Assembly (NCBI RefSeq): GCF_947501905.1
Contig: NZ_CANMXL010000004.1
Location: 332,777-396,776, forward strand
Reading direction: 5' to 3'
Origin: an uncultured Winogradskyella sp.
GTDB lineage: Bacteria; Bacteroidota; Bacteroidia; Flavobacteriales; Flavobacteriaceae
DNA length: 64,000 nt
The first letter of the stretch is position 1. The number at the start of each line of letters is the position of its first letter. The notes beneath the pieces are model-generated. The model was not told the DNA's origin, searched no databases, and was given only the letters and a program-made list of their open reading frames with translations. Made by a program: the position numbers and the translations under genes. This document shows, piece by piece, positions 47,654 through 57,878 of the stretch.

Positions 47654-49205
47654 ATGCCTCGTCTTCTGATTCAACTTCTTCTTGAGGCTGTTCTGGTTGC
47701 TTAAATAAATCTATATAAGCTTCACCTAAATAATCAATAATATTGCCAGCTAGCAAACTCTGATATCCAAATTCTTCAACTGATAAATCTCCTGCTCTTC
47801 CATGCAAATAGACACCAAAAAGTGTGGCCTCAATTGGTAAATGATTTTGGCATAAAAGTCCAGTGATTATTCCTGTTAATACATCTCCCGAACCTGCTGT
47901 TGACATACCGGGATTGCCTGTAACATTTATAAATTTTTTCTGTCCATATACAGTAATTGTGTGCGCACCCTTTATGACTAATATTACCTTATGCTTGCTA
48001 GAGAATGCTGAAGCCTTTTCTAACTTTTCAAAATCACTAGACCACTTCCCTAATAAACGTTCTAGCTCTCTGAGATGCGGTGTTAAAATTGAATTTTCAG
48101 GAACTAACTTTAGTAATTTCTTGTTTTCAGAAAGCATGTTAATTGCATCTGCATCAATCACAAGTGGTGCTTTGTTATTTTTCAAAAAAGCCTCATAGGC
48201 TTGGACTGTAACAGTATCAGTTCCTGTACCAACACCAATACCAATTGCAGATGGTACGATATCAAAATTTATATCTGTTATTTTTTTGTCATTTACATCA
48301 GTCAATACCATCGCTTCAGGTAAAGAAGTTTGTAGTGGTAAATAACCACATTCTGGTACATAAGCTGTTGCCATACCAGCACCAGAAGCTAAAACAGAAC
48401 GTGTTGCCAATTGTACTGCGCCTATTTTTCCATAACTACCACCTATGATAAGACCATGTCCAAAATCACCTTTGTGAGAAAATTTTGTTCTTGGCGTATA
48501 CATTGGTAGAATTTCATTTTTTGAAATAAGTTCAACCTCTGTATCAGTAGTTATGAGATATTCTCTATCTATACCAATATCAATAACCTCCCACTGTACA
48601 GTATAGTCTGCTGTTTCTGGCAAAAAGAACACTAATTTTGGAGATTGGAAACTTAATGTATAATTAGCTTTTACAACACCATTAACATCTTCTACAGGTT
48701 TATCTGTATATAAACCAGACGGTATGTCTACTGAAAGTGTAAATGCTTCAGAATCCTTAAAATGATGAAACAATGCTTTAATCCAATCCTCAATAGTACG
48801 ATTGAGACCAATTCCAAAAATAGCATCAACAATAATATCATCTTTATGTATTTCTGGAAAGTCAGATTCGCACTTTAACAATTGTGGCCACTTTTTGGTA
48901 ACTTCTTTAACCTTATCATAACTTATTAAAAAGTCTTTTGAGCGACTATTACCACAGTTTACAACATAAGTTTCAACATTGTATCCATGGGTAATCAGAT
49001 GTCTAGCTAACACTAATCCATCGCCTCCATTATTACCTATACCACAAAAAATATGAATAGGCACTTGTGCACCTTGCATACGCATATGCATCCAATTAAA
49101 AATTTGAAGACCAGCGCGCTCCATAAGTTCAGAAGGCGGCAATTTTTGTCGTTCTTCAGTTACTTTATCACCCTCATATATTTGTTCCTTCGAAAAGACT
49201 TTCAT
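47652..49205 (-). CDS. nnr: Bifunctional NAD(P)H-hydrate epimerase/dehydratase
   Basis: 517 residues. The N-terminal YjeF_N epimerase domain (1-215) has the GIGNNGGDGLVLARHL motif and a DAIFGIGL segment. The C-terminal ADP-dependent dehydratase domain (225-500) has HKGDFGHGLIIGGSYGKIGA, VIDADAIN, TPHLRE and the GNPGMSTAGSGDVLTG nucleotide loop. It repairs damaged NAD(P)H. The tail is an acidic run (QPQEEVESEDEA). It is monocistronic on the minus strand. Confidence 0.95.
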   Translation of the reverse strand: MKVFSKEQIYEGDKVTEERQKLPPSELMERAGLQIFNWMHMRMQGAQVPIHIFCGIGNNGGDGLVLARHLITHGYNVETYVVNCGNSRSKDFLISYDKVKEVTKKWPQLLKCESDFPEIHKDDIIVDAIFGIGLNRTIEDWIKALFHHFKDSEAFTLSVDIPSGLYTDKPVEDVNGVVKANYTLSFQSPKLVFFLPETADYTVQWEVIDIGIDREYLITTDTEVELISKNEILPMYTPRTKFSHKGDFGHGLIIGGSYGKIGAVQLATRSVLASGAGMATAYVPECGYLPLQTSLPEAMVLTDVNDKKITDINFDIVPSAIGIGVGTGTDTVTVQAYEAFLKNNKAPLVIDADAINMLSENKKLLKLVPENSILTPHLRELERLLGKWSSDFEKLEKASAFSSKHKVILVIKGAHTITVYGQKKFINVTGNPGMSTAGSGDVLTGIITGLLCQNHLPIEATLFGVYLHGRAGDLSVEEFGYQSLLAGNIIDYLGEAYIDLFKQPEQPQEEVESEDEA

Positions 49206-49414
49206 TCTATGTATTTTAAATATATAATCATCCAGTGATTATATTTTTTTATTCTGGTAAAAATAATACATTTGATTAGTAATGCTGTTAAAACATTAAC
49301 ATGCATAAATGTAAAAGCTATTAAAATTGTAAAGTGCTTATTATTAAGCTTTTTAGGTGTAATATTCTAGCTCTCAATTTTTTATAAAATCAATAATTTT
49401 CAAACATCAATCAC

Positions 49415-51862
49415 ATGAAAGTATTGAAATTTGGTGGGACATCGGTCGGTTCTGCCTCTAATATAAACAATGTTATTTCTATTCTTGACAATAAGTCAAA
49501 AGATAGTAAAGTAATTACTGTAGTTTCTGCAGTCGGAGGAATAACAGACAAACTCTTGGCCGCAGGCAATCTTGCTATAAGAAAAGACGAGACTTATAAG
49601 GATATTTTTATTGAAGTTCAGAATATTCATATTTCACTTGTAAAGGAACTGATTCCATCAGATAATGAAACTATAATATCTGCCGTAGAAACCAAATTCA
49701 AAGACTTAGAAAGTCTTTTAGAAGGTTTATATCTTTTGAATGAATTAACGCCAAAAATATCAGATAAACTGGTAAGTTTTGGAGAGCTTATGTCTTCATA
49801 CATTATTGTAAAATGTATGGCTACAAGAGGTTTAGATGTTATTCGTAAAAATTCGCAAGAATTGATTATCACTAATTCTGACCATGGCAATGCAGAAGTA
49901 GAACTAACTATAACAGAGAAAAATATTCAAACATATTTTAAGGAATCGAAATCTTTGATTACTATTCTTCCTGGTTTTGTTGCAAAAAACCAAGACGGTG
50001 AAGAAACAACTCTAGGTCGTGGTGGTTCTGACTTTACTGCATCAATAATTGCGGCTGCTTTAAATGTAGAAATCCTAGAAATATGGACTGATGTTAGTGG
50101 CATGTATACTGCTAATCCAAAATTGGTAAAGCAAGCTGTCCCAATTGAACAGTTATCATTTCAAGAGGCAATGGAATTATCGCATTTTGGTGCTAAAGTT
50201 TTATATCCACCAACGGTACAACCTGTATTGGATGCTAATATACCTATTCTAATCAAAAACACCATGCAACCTAATGATGCTGGAACAAAGATTTCTGACG
50301 AGACTAAAGCATCAATAAAAAATCCAGTAAAAGGTATAACACATATCAATGATATTGCGCTTCTTACTCTGCAAGGTCCTGGTATGGTAGGTATTCCTGG
50401 TTTTTCTAAGCGTTTGTTCGAAACCTTGGCAAATGAAAAAATCAATGTCATTTTTATAACACAAGCCTCATCCGAGCATGCTATTTGTTTTGGAATAGAC
50501 ATTAAAGATTCTCAAACAGCACAAAAAATTATAGATAAGACTTTTGAATATGAAATTACTCTAAAAAAAATAGAACCTATTCTTGTTGAAACAGGATTAT
50601 CTATTATTGCATTAATCGGTGATAATATGAAAAATTATCAAGGTATTAGTGGCAGGATGTTTAGTACACTTGGTAAAAATAATATTAACGTTAGAGCCAT
50701 TGCACAAGGTGCTTCAGAGCGAAATATATCAGCTGTTATTGATAAAAGTGATGTGAAAAAAACTTTAAACTCATTACATGAACGCTTTTTTGAAGTCCAA
50801 ACCAAACAACTCAACGTTTTTATAGTTGGTGTGGGAAATGTAGGAGAACGTTTAATAGATCAAATAGAACAGCAACATAGCTTTCTCAAAGAGAAACTAA
50901 AGATTGATGTCCGTATAGTGGGGATGGCAAATTCTCGCAAAATGGTTTTTAATGATGAAGGCATTGATTTAGAAAACTGGCCTTCAGCTTTTGACTTTGC
51001 TGAACAATCAAACCTAGAACGTTTTTTTAACAAGGTAATTGAACTTAATTTGCGCAATAGCATTTTTGTAGATATCACAGCAGATGAGAAAGTTTCGGAC
51101 TGGTATGCACAATATTTAAGAAATAGTATCGCAGTTGTGGCTTGTAATAAAATTGCATGTTCTGGCGCGTATGATATATACGAAAACTTGCACAATTTAG
51201 CATTGAGCTTCAATACTGCATTTTTATACGAAACTAATGTTGGTGCTGGATTACCAATTATTAATACATTAAATAATCTAGTAGCTTCTGGAGATAAAGT
51301 TACGAGTATACAAGCTGTTTTATCTGGCAGCCTAAATTTTGTTTTTAACCATTTTGGCGACCATACCAATTTTCATGACACGGTAAAACGTGCACAATTT
51401 GAAGGCTATACAGAACCCGACCCACGTATTGATTTAAGTGGTATTGACGTTGCTCGCAAAATTCTAATATTAGCAAGAGAAAATGGCGGCAAAATGGAAA
51501 TAGAAGATATTGAAAATGAGTCTTTCTTAACTACCGCAAATTTAGAAAGCAGTTCTGTAGATGATTTCTATGATACGTTAAAAGAAGATGAGTCTCACTT
51601 TCAACATATTTATGCTTCTGCAAAAACAAATAATTGTCAATTAAAGTATGTTGCTGAGTTTAAAGATGGAAAAGCCAAAGTTGGCTTACGAGAAATTCCA
51701 GAAGGTCACCCATTTTATAATCTCGAAGGGAAAGATAATATTGTTATGTTCTATACAGAACGTTACCCAGAGCAACCACTAATTGTTAAAGGTGCTGGTG
51801 CTGGTGCAGATGTTACCGCTTCTGGCCTTTTTGCAGATATTATAAAAATCGGAAATAAATAA
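49415..51862 (+). CDS. thrA: Bifunctional aspartokinase/homoserine dehydrogenase
   Basis: 815 residues. The aspartokinase domain starts KFGGTSVGSASNINNV; two ACT domains lie about residues 310-455 (regulatory threonine-binding region). The homoserine dehydrogenase domain starts near 465 with the nucleotide-binding loop VGVGNVGERL and has the VLSGSLNFVFN segment and GYTEPDPRIDLSGIDVARK. This single protein does the first and third steps of threonine synthesis. It begins the thrABC operon; thrB starts one base after its stop. I saw no leader peptide rich in Thr or Ile codons in the 208-base upstream gap. Confidence 0.97.
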   Translation: MKVLKFGGTSVGSASNINNVISILDNKSKDSKVITVVSAVGGITDKLLAAGNLAIRKDETYKDIFIEVQNIHISLVKELIPSDNETIISAVETKFKDLESLLEGLYLLNELTPKISDKLVSFGELMSSYIIVKCMATRGLDVIRKNSQELIITNSDHGNAEVELTITEKNIQTYFKESKSLITILPGFVAKNQDGEETTLGRGGSDFTASIIAAALNVEILEIWTDVSGMYTANPKLVKQAVPIEQLSFQEAMELSHFGAKVLYPPTVQPVLDANIPILIKNTMQPNDAGTKISDETKASIKNPVKGITHINDIALLTLQGPGMVGIPGFSKRLFETLANEKINVIFITQASSEHAICFGIDIKDSQTAQKIIDKTFEYEITLKKIEPILVETGLSIIALIGDNMKNYQGISGRMFSTLGKNNINVRAIAQGASERNISAVIDKSDVKKTLNSLHERFFEVQTKQLNVFIVGVGNVGERLIDQIEQQHSFLKEKLKIDVRIVGMANSRKMVFNDEGIDLENWPSAFDFAEQSNLERFFNKVIELNLRNSIFVDITADEKVSDWYAQYLRNSIAVVACNKIACSGAYDIYENLHNLALSFNTAFLYETNVGAGLPIINTLNNLVASGDKVTSIQAVLSGSLNFVFNHFGDHTNFHDTVKRAQFEGYTEPDPRIDLSGIDVARKILILARENGGKMEIEDIENESFLTTANLESSSVDDFYDTLKEDESHFQHIYASAKTNNCQLKYVAEFKDGKAKVGLREIPEGHPFYNLEGKDNIVMFYTERYPEQPLIVKGAGAGADVTASGLFADIIKIGNK

Positions 51863-51863
51863 T

Positions 51864-52784
51864 ATGAGTAGCATAAAAATATTCTCACCTGCGACTGTAG
51901 CAAATGTATCTTGTGGCTTTGACGTTTTAGGATTTTGCCTTGATAGTATTGGTGATGAAATGGTTATTCATAAGACATCCGAAAAAGGTATTAAGATTAC
52001 TAAAATTGAAGGCTATGACTTGCCATATGAAGCTAGAAAAAATGTAGCTGGAGTGTCGGCTTTAACTATGTATGAAGCTTTACAACCAGATTGTGGTTTT
52101 GAAATTGAAATCTATAAAAAAATAAAGCCTGGTAGTGGGATTGGAAGTAGCTCTGCTAGTGCAGCGGGAAGTGTTTTTGGTATGAATGAATTGCTTGGAA
52201 GACCGTTAGACAAAACTGAACTTACCAAATATGCACTAAAAGGCGAAGCTTTAGCTAGCCAATCAGAGCATGCCGATAATCTAGCACCTACAATATTTGG
52301 AGGTTTTACATTAGTAAGAAGCGTTAATCCTGTTGATGTGCTACAACTACCTACGCCTAATGATTTATTTGCTACACTAATTCATCCTCAAATAGAAATA
52401 AAAACCTCTATCTCACGAGCTATTTTACCCAAAACTGTAGATTTAAAAAGTGCCATAACGCAATGGTCTAACGTCGGCAGCTTAGTACATGCCCTTCATA
52501 CAAATGATTATGAAATATTAAGTAAATCACTCAAAGATGTCATAGTAGAACCTCACCGAAAACAAATGATTCCACATTTCGATGCTATAAAAAAAGCCGC
52601 ATTAGAATCTGGAGCATTAGGCTGTGGTATATCTGGCTCTGGACCTTCAATATTTGCATTGAGTAAAGGGAAAGAAAATGCTGAAAGCGTTGAAAAAGCG
52701 TTCAGAAATATCTATTCGAAAACAGATATTGAGTATAATACTTTTGTTTCAAAAATTAATACTGAAGGCATTAAAATTTTATAG
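51864..52784 (+). CDS. thrB: Homoserine kinase
   Basis: 306 residues of the GHMP kinase family. Key motifs are FSPATVANVSCGFDVLGFCLD at the start, the ATP loop PGSGIGSSSASAAGSV, and the C-terminal GCGISGSGPSIFAL. It phosphorylates homoserine. thrA ends 1 base before, and thrC starts immediately after its stop. Confidence 0.97.
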   Translation: MSSIKIFSPATVANVSCGFDVLGFCLDSIGDEMVIHKTSEKGIKITKIEGYDLPYEARKNVAGVSALTMYEALQPDCGFEIEIYKKIKPGSGIGSSSASAAGSVFGMNELLGRPLDKTELTKYALKGEALASQSEHADNLAPTIFGGFTLVRSVNPVDVLQLPTPNDLFATLIHPQIEIKTSISRAILPKTVDLKSAITQWSNVGSLVHALHTNDYEILSKSLKDVIVEPHRKQMIPHFDAIKKAALESGALGCGISGSGPSIFALSKGKENAESVEKAFRNIYSKTDIEYNTFVSKINTEGIKIL

Positions 52785-54080
52785 ATGAAGTACTATTCAT
52801 TAAATAGAAAAGCACCGTCAACTACTTTTGAAGATGCCGTAGTTAGAGGCCTAGCTCCAGATAAAGGCTTATATTTCCCTGAAAGTATAACACCTCTACC
52901 CGATTCTTTCTTTGAAACTATTGAACAGAAGTCCAATACCGAAATAGCCTTTGAAGCCATTAAACAATTTGTTGGTAACGAAATTCCTGAAAAAGAATTA
53001 AAACAAATTATTAAGGAAACCTTGTCTTTTGACTTTCCCATTATAGCATTTAATAATAGCATATCAACTTTAGAGCTCTTTCATGGTCCAACTATGGCAT
53101 TTAAGGATGTTGGTGCGCGTTTTATGGCAAGATGCTTAGGCTATTTTAATAAAAATAGTTCTAGAAATGTAACTGTGCTGGTCGCTACATCTGGAGATAC
53201 AGGAGGCGCTGTGGCCAGTGGTTTTTTAGGTGTTAAAGGTGTAGATGTTGTGATTTTGTATCCTAGTGGAAAAGTGAGTGACATTCAAGAAAAACAACTC
53301 ACTACACTTGGACAGAACATTACTGCTTTGGAAGTAGATGGTGTTTTTGACGATTGCCAAGACATGGTTAAACTAGCTTTTGTTGATGATGAACTGACTA
53401 GTAATATGCAATTGACATCTGCAAACTCAATAAATATAGCGCGGTGGTTACCACAACTACTCTACTTTATGTTTGCCTACAAGCAACTAAAAAACAAACA
53501 CAAAAGTATTGTATTCTCAGTACCTAGCGGCAATTTTGGGAATATTTGCGCTGGTATTGTTGCTCAGAAATTAGGCTTACCAATCCAACATTTTATAGCT
53601 TCAAACAACGCAAATAATGTAGTTACTAATTATCTTAAAACTAAAGATTACAATCCAAAAGCATCTGTGCAAACCATAAGTAATGCTATGGATGTGGGCA
53701 ATCCGAGTAACTTTATCAGGATTGAAGAATTATACCATCAAAATTTTGATGCATTAAAGAAAAATCTATCATCTTATAGTTTTACAGATAGTGAAACACG
53801 AGAAGCATTGTCAGAAATTTATTCAACCTATAGCTACATCGCTGACCCACATGGTGCAGTTGGTTATTTAGGCGCTTTAAAACATCTAGAAAAAACACCT
53901 AATGACCACGTTGTTTTTTTAGAAACAGCACATCCTACAAAATTTTTAGATGTTGTTGAGGATGTTATAAAAACTAAGGTAGAATTACCTGAACAAATCA
54001 AAGATGTAATTGATAAAAAGAAAGAATCTATAAATATTTCTAATTATAAAGATTTAAAACAGTTTTTAATTAATAGATAG
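52785..54080 (+). CDS. thrC: Threonine synthase
   Basis: 431 residues, PLP-dependent fold type II. It starts MKYYSLNRKAPSTTFEDAVVRGLAPDKGLY, has the PLP lysine in HGPTMAFKDVGARFMAR, the GDTGGAVA phosphate loop, and the FSVPSGNFGN segment. It converts phosphohomoserine to threonine and closes the thrABC operon. Confidence 0.97.
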   Translation: MKYYSLNRKAPSTTFEDAVVRGLAPDKGLYFPESITPLPDSFFETIEQKSNTEIAFEAIKQFVGNEIPEKELKQIIKETLSFDFPIIAFNNSISTLELFHGPTMAFKDVGARFMARCLGYFNKNSSRNVTVLVATSGDTGGAVASGFLGVKGVDVVILYPSGKVSDIQEKQLTTLGQNITALEVDGVFDDCQDMVKLAFVDDELTSNMQLTSANSINIARWLPQLLYFMFAYKQLKNKHKSIVFSVPSGNFGNICAGIVAQKLGLPIQHFIASNNANNVVTNYLKTKDYNPKASVQTISNAMDVGNPSNFIRIEELYHQNFDALKKNLSSYSFTDSETREALSEIYSTYSYIADPHGAVGYLGALKHLEKTPNDHVVFLETAHPTKFLDVVEDVIKTKVELPEQIKDVIDKKKESINISNYKDLKQFLINR

Positions 54081-54147
54081 CTGACATATATCATAGTTTG
54101 TTGGCATCTAAATAATGATATTTGGTCAAATTATTAATCCCTTTATC

Positions 54148-54699
54148 ATGAAACTTTCAAAGACTTTTTTGTGCATTATTTTACTAATGTTGTTTAGCTG
54201 TGCTACAGCTTATGATATTATCTATGACTATAATATGAATGCAGATTTTGATAGTTACACAACATTTACCATTTGTAATGATGATTTATTTCCTGAAAAA
54301 GTAACACATCCAAAAATCGATAATGAAAAGAGTAGACAATATATAGCCAATGAGGTCACAAAACAAATGCAGATAAGAAATCACAAAACAAATGCTTTAA
54401 ACCCTGAATTACAGGCTGGTTTTAAGATTGTTGTCAATAGAGAAACCTTAAGTTTTGTAGATTGTTCTTATTCAGAAGAATTTCAATATTGGGAAGAATG
54501 CAAAATAACTGAGGAAACGTATAATCAAGAAAGTCTCATCTTATACGTTGCTGATTACAAAACCAATACTATTATTTGGCAGGCTTCAACAAAATGCAAT
54601 TTAAATAAATCAAAGAAAAATTTAGAAAAACATATTCAAGAATTAGTTACTAAACTATATAGTACATATCCAAAAAGAACTAAAGAAATTCAATTGTAA
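54148..54699 (+). CDS. DUF4136 lipoprotein
   Basis: 183 residues from the ATG at 54148, which starts a lipoprotein signal (MKLSKTFLCIILLMLFSC); an earlier ATG at 54115 would put 11 residues before it. The mature part has the DUF4136 layout: FDSYTTFTICND, RQYIANEVTKQMQIRNHK, the LQAGFKIVV strand and the C-terminal LILYVADYKTNTIIWQAS strand. Function unknown; probably in the outer membrane. It follows the thr operon by 67 bases, and no terminator is evident between. Confidence 0.8.
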   Translation: MKLSKTFLCIILLMLFSCATAYDIIYDYNMNADFDSYTTFTICNDDLFPEKVTHPKIDNEKSRQYIANEVTKQMQIRNHKTNALNPELQAGFKIVVNRETLSFVDCSYSEEFQYWEECKITEETYNQESLILYVADYKTNTIIWQASTKCNLNKSKKNLEKHIQELVTKLYSTYPKRTKEIQL

Positions 54700-54717
54700 A
54701 AATTTTGCAACAAAAAA

Positions 54718-55878
54718 TTAGAGCTTTTTTTTGGCCTTACGACTACCTTCATACATTTCGTATTTAACTAATCGTGCTTCAAGTTTTGCATTGAATACTT
54801 TAATCTTCCGCGATGGTCTTAAACCAACAAATTTTAATGCTTCAAGATTAGAAGTCACCAACCAAGCATTGGTATTAGAATAGCCATGCTTTAAGGTAGT
54901 ACCAATATTTCCGTAAAATTCTTCAACATTTAAATTCTCTAAACGCTCACCATAAGGCGGATTAAAAACCATATGCAATTTATCACTACCGGCTTTTTGA
55001 GTCTTAAAAAAATCTTCATGCTGGATATGAATAAACTCCTCTAAATGCGCATTTTTAATATTCTCTTTCGCTTTATTTATAGCCGATGGCGACTTATCAT
55101 AACCAAAAATCTTATGATGAAAATCCCGTGTTTTCTTCAAAAGTGATTCTTCTATTTTTTCAAACAAATCCACATCCCAGTCTTCCCAACGTTCAAAAGC
55201 AAATTCTTTTCGCATTAAATTAGGCGGAATATTACAAGCTATCATCGCTGCTTCAGCCAAAATAGTACCACTACCGCACATTGGGTCCATAAAATCTGAT
55301 TGTCCGTCCCAACCACTCATCATAATAAGTCCTGCCGCTAAAACTTCATTTATTGGTGCAATATTAGTAGCAGTTTTATAACCTCTTCTATGTAGGGATT
55401 CACCTGATGTGTCCAAAGAAATTGTGCAACGTTGACGGTCGATATGTACATTAATCTTTATATCAGGAAAACGCAAATCTACATTAGGTCTTGTGCCATT
55501 ATTCTCTCTAAAACGGTCTACTATGGCGTCTTTAGTTTTAAGAGCAGTGTATTGAGAATGCGTAAAAATACTATGATGTACAGTTGCATCAACTGCTAAA
55601 GAGCCTTCAGGTTTCAAATAGTTCTCCCACTTAATATTTTTAACATTTTTGTATAAATCTTCTTCTCTAGAAATACGGAAAGACTTTATAGGTTTTAGGA
55701 TTTTAATTGCTGTTCTAAGTCCTAAATTTGCCTTGTACATAAAACCTTTATCACCAACAAAAGTGACCACACGAACACCTTTCTCAACATCCATAGCGCC
55801 CATGTTTCTAAGCTCATTGGCTAATATATCTTCAAAGCCAAATAATGTTTTGGCTACCATCTTGAAATTTCCGTCCAT
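54718..55878 (-). CDS. THUMP-domain RNA N2-methylguanosine methyltransferase (RlmL-like)
   Basis: 386 residues. A THUMP RNA-binding domain (about 1-155) is followed by a Rossmann methyltransferase with the DPMCGSGTILAEAAM motif and the catalytic NPPYGERL motif, as in RlmL/TrmN-type enzymes. It should use SAM to methylate guanine in rRNA. ATG at 55878 is preferred because the codon before it in the longer frame is TTG at 55890. It ends with a basic tail (RKAKKKL). Gene pair convergent with the DUF4136 gene. Confidence 0.9.
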   Translation of the reverse strand: MDGNFKMVAKTLFGFEDILANELRNMGAMDVEKGVRVVTFVGDKGFMYKANLGLRTAIKILKPIKSFRISREEDLYKNVKNIKWENYLKPEGSLAVDATVHHSIFTHSQYTALKTKDAIVDRFRENNGTRPNVDLRFPDIKINVHIDRQRCTISLDTSGESLHRRGYKTATNIAPINEVLAAGLIMMSGWDGQSDFMDPMCGSGTILAEAAMIACNIPPNLMRKEFAFERWEDWDVDLFEKIEESLLKKTRDFHHKIFGYDKSPSAINKAKENIKNAHLEEFIHIQHEDFFKTQKAGSDKLHMVFNPPYGERLENLNVEEFYGNIGTTLKHGYSNTNAWLVTSNLEALKFVGLRPSRKIKVFNAKLEARLVKYEMYEGSRKAKKKL

Positions 55879-55941
55879 ACTATACGTCAAATAGGTTGCA
55901 AAAATACAGTATTTTTGTAAAGTCGAAAGACCACACTAACT

Positions 55942-56673
55942 ATGACAAAAACAACAGAAAAATGGTATGCCTCTTGGTTTGATACACCTTACTACCATAT
56001 CTTATATAAAGACAGAGATTATACTGAAGCGCAAGCATTTATGGATAATCTTGCCAACTATCTTAACCTTCCTGAGAATGGAAAAATTTTAGATTTAGCT
56101 TGCGGAAAAGGCAGACACTCCATTTATTTAAATAAACTTGGTTATAACGTTACCGGTGTAGATTTATCCGAACAAAGCATTGATTATGCCAAACAGTTTG
56201 AAAACGATACTTTAAAATTTGATGTTCATGATATGACAAAACCATATCCTGAAACATTTGATGCTGTTTTTAATCTCTTTACAAGTTTTGGTTATTTTGA
56301 AGATGACGAATGTAATCTCCGAACAATTAAGGCAATTAGAGAAGAATTAAATGACTTTGGTTTCGGGGTTATTGACTTTATGAATTCCGAATACGTGATT
56401 GATAACTTAGTAGCTCACGATGTCAAAACCGTTGATGGGATTGAATTTTTACAACAACGTCGTCTTGAAAACGGCTACATCATTAAAGACATATCTTTTA
56501 CTGCTGAAGGTAACGATTATAAATTTCAAGAACGCGTAAAGGCTTTTAGTTTAAAAGATTTCGAAACACTTTTTGAAAATTCTGGTGTGCACCTCTTAGA
56601 TGTATTTGGAGATTATAAACTCCGAAAATATTATCCTAAAACATCTGAACGTTTGATTATGATTTTTAAGTAA
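55942..56673 (+). CDS. Class I SAM-dependent methyltransferase
   Basis: 243 residues. SAM-binding motif I is ILDLACGKGRHS, motif II VTGVDLSEQSI, and motif IV near TFDAVFNLFTSFGYF. The N-terminus KWYASWFDTPYYHILYKDRDY is typical of a flavobacterial group annotated as small-molecule methyltransferases. The substrate is unknown. It is divergent from the RNA methyltransferase gene, and the ZIP gene follows after nine bases. Confidence 0.88.
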   Translation: MTKTTEKWYASWFDTPYYHILYKDRDYTEAQAFMDNLANYLNLPENGKILDLACGKGRHSIYLNKLGYNVTGVDLSEQSIDYAKQFENDTLKFDVHDMTKPYPETFDAVFNLFTSFGYFEDDECNLRTIKAIREELNDFGFGVIDFMNSEYVIDNLVAHDVKTVDGIEFLQQRRLENGYIIKDISFTAEGNDYKFQERVKAFSLKDFETLFENSGVHLLDVFGDYKLRKYYPKTSERLIMIFK

Positions 56674-56682
56674 ATTGCACGC

Positions 56683-57357
56683 ATGAATAAGTACTTGTTT
56701 CCCATATATGCTATTGCAATCGGTGTTATTATTGCCTTTGTAACGAGAAAGCAAAAAACGACCTACACTAAATTATTGTTATCATTTAGCGGTGCTTTTT
56801 TATTAGCCTTAACACTTTTTGATTTATTACCAGAAGTATATGAACACCTAGATACAAAACGTACAGGTTTATATATTATGTGTGGTATTTTATTGCAAAT
56901 TATTTTAGAATTTTTCTCTAAAGGTGCAGAGCATGGCCATGTACATATTCACAAAGAAAACAAGCATTTCCCATGGTTGTTATTTATAAGCCTTTGCATA
57001 CATAGTTTTCTAGAAGGCTTCCCCATCCATCAGCATAATGATATGGTTTATGGTGTATTTATCCATAAAATTCCTATTGCTGCTTTATTGACTTCTTTTC
57101 TATTACAATCAATGTATGTAAAAGAACAAGCTATTAGTTTTATGTTAGTCTTTGCTGCTATGACACCTTTAGGGACATTAGTTTCTAATACTACGTCTAT
57201 TGCTCCAATATATCTCACAAGTATTAACGCCATAGTTATAGGTATCTTTTTACATATTTCTACAACCATTTTGTTTGAAAGTAGCGAAGGTCATAAATTC
57301 AACTTATCAAAGCTTGTGGCAATTTGCTTAGGTGTCATTATAGCATATATTATCTAA
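56683..57357 (+). CDS. ZIP family metal transporter
   Basis: 224 residues, about eight transmembrane helices. Metal-binding positions include the HSFLEGFPIHQH motif (His-Ser-x3-Glu-Gly) in the central helices, and the cytoplasmic loop HGHVHIHKENKH is His-rich. Family members import zinc or other divalent metals into the cytoplasm. It is nine bases after the methyltransferase gene, and the next gene starts 1 base after its stop. Confidence 0.9.
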   Translation: MNKYLFPIYAIAIGVIIAFVTRKQKTTYTKLLLSFSGAFLLALTLFDLLPEVYEHLDTKRTGLYIMCGILLQIILEFFSKGAEHGHVHIHKENKHFPWLLFISLCIHSFLEGFPIHQHNDMVYGVFIHKIPIAALLTSFLLQSMYVKEQAISFMLVFAAMTPLGTLVSNTTSIAPIYLTSINAIVIGIFLHISTTILFESSEGHKFNLSKLVAICLGVIIAYII

Positions 57358-57358
57358 A

Positions 57359-57787
57359 ATGTTTAGTAAAGAAGAAAGTCGAAAACTACGAGAAGATTTC
57401 TGGATTAGCTTCGGAAAGTCATTTCCGAGAAAGTGGTTGCTTTACAATACTAAAATCAAGGGCTTATCTTTTAAGTTTTATTTTGATACCGAAAAAGCCT
57501 TTGTATCTCTAGATTTAGAAGATGATTTAGAAAACCGAATTAATTGTTGGGAAAAACTTGAAGCTCTAAAAAGCATTTTACATTCAGAGTATTTACCAAA
57601 TGCTATTTATGAAGAAGAATATTACTTAGATAATGGAAAGGAAATATCCAGAATTTATCTACCGCTAGAAGAAAAGGTATCCATACACAACAAAAATTCT
57701 TGGCAAACGGTCATGGTATTCTTTAGTCAAACTATGCCTCTTTTTGAAGCTTTTTTTGAAGAATATAAAGACATTATTAAGTCATAG
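57359..57787 (+). CDS. DUF4268 protein
   Basis: 142 residues, soluble. The layout is that of DUF4268: the start EESRKLREDFWISFGK, then KWLLYNTKIKGLSFKFYFD, and ending MPLFEAFFEEYKDII. Function unknown; DUF4268 domains often sit at the C-terminus of nuclease-related proteins, but here it stands alone. It is co-transcribed with the ZIP gene. Confidence 0.85.
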   Translation: MFSKEESRKLREDFWISFGKSFPRKWLLYNTKIKGLSFKFYFDTEKAFVSLDLEDDLENRINCWEKLEALKSILHSEYLPNAIYEEEYYLDNGKEISRIYLPLEEKVSIHNKNSWQTVMVFFSQTMPLFEAFFEEYKDIIKS

Positions 57788-57824
57788 TCTATCTATTACA
57801 AAAAAGCAAAAACACCATACTTTT

Positions 57825-57841
57825 CTTTTTATTAACTTTAG
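57825..57841 (+). promoter_or_regulatory. Shared promoter-like motif, copy 1
   Basis: CTTTTTATTAACTTTAG, identical to 60232-60248. TAACTTTA at its 3' end is similar to TAnnTTTG. It lies 37 bases before the ATG at 57879. Confidence 0.35.
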
Positions 57842-57878
57842 TCAATAATACAACTAATAATTAGCTAAAATCAATATC

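Noticed and set aside
49206..49414. Possible threonine-operon attenuator leader
   Set aside because: Short frames in the gap (for example from 49282) have no run of Thr or Ile codons and no clear terminator hairpin.
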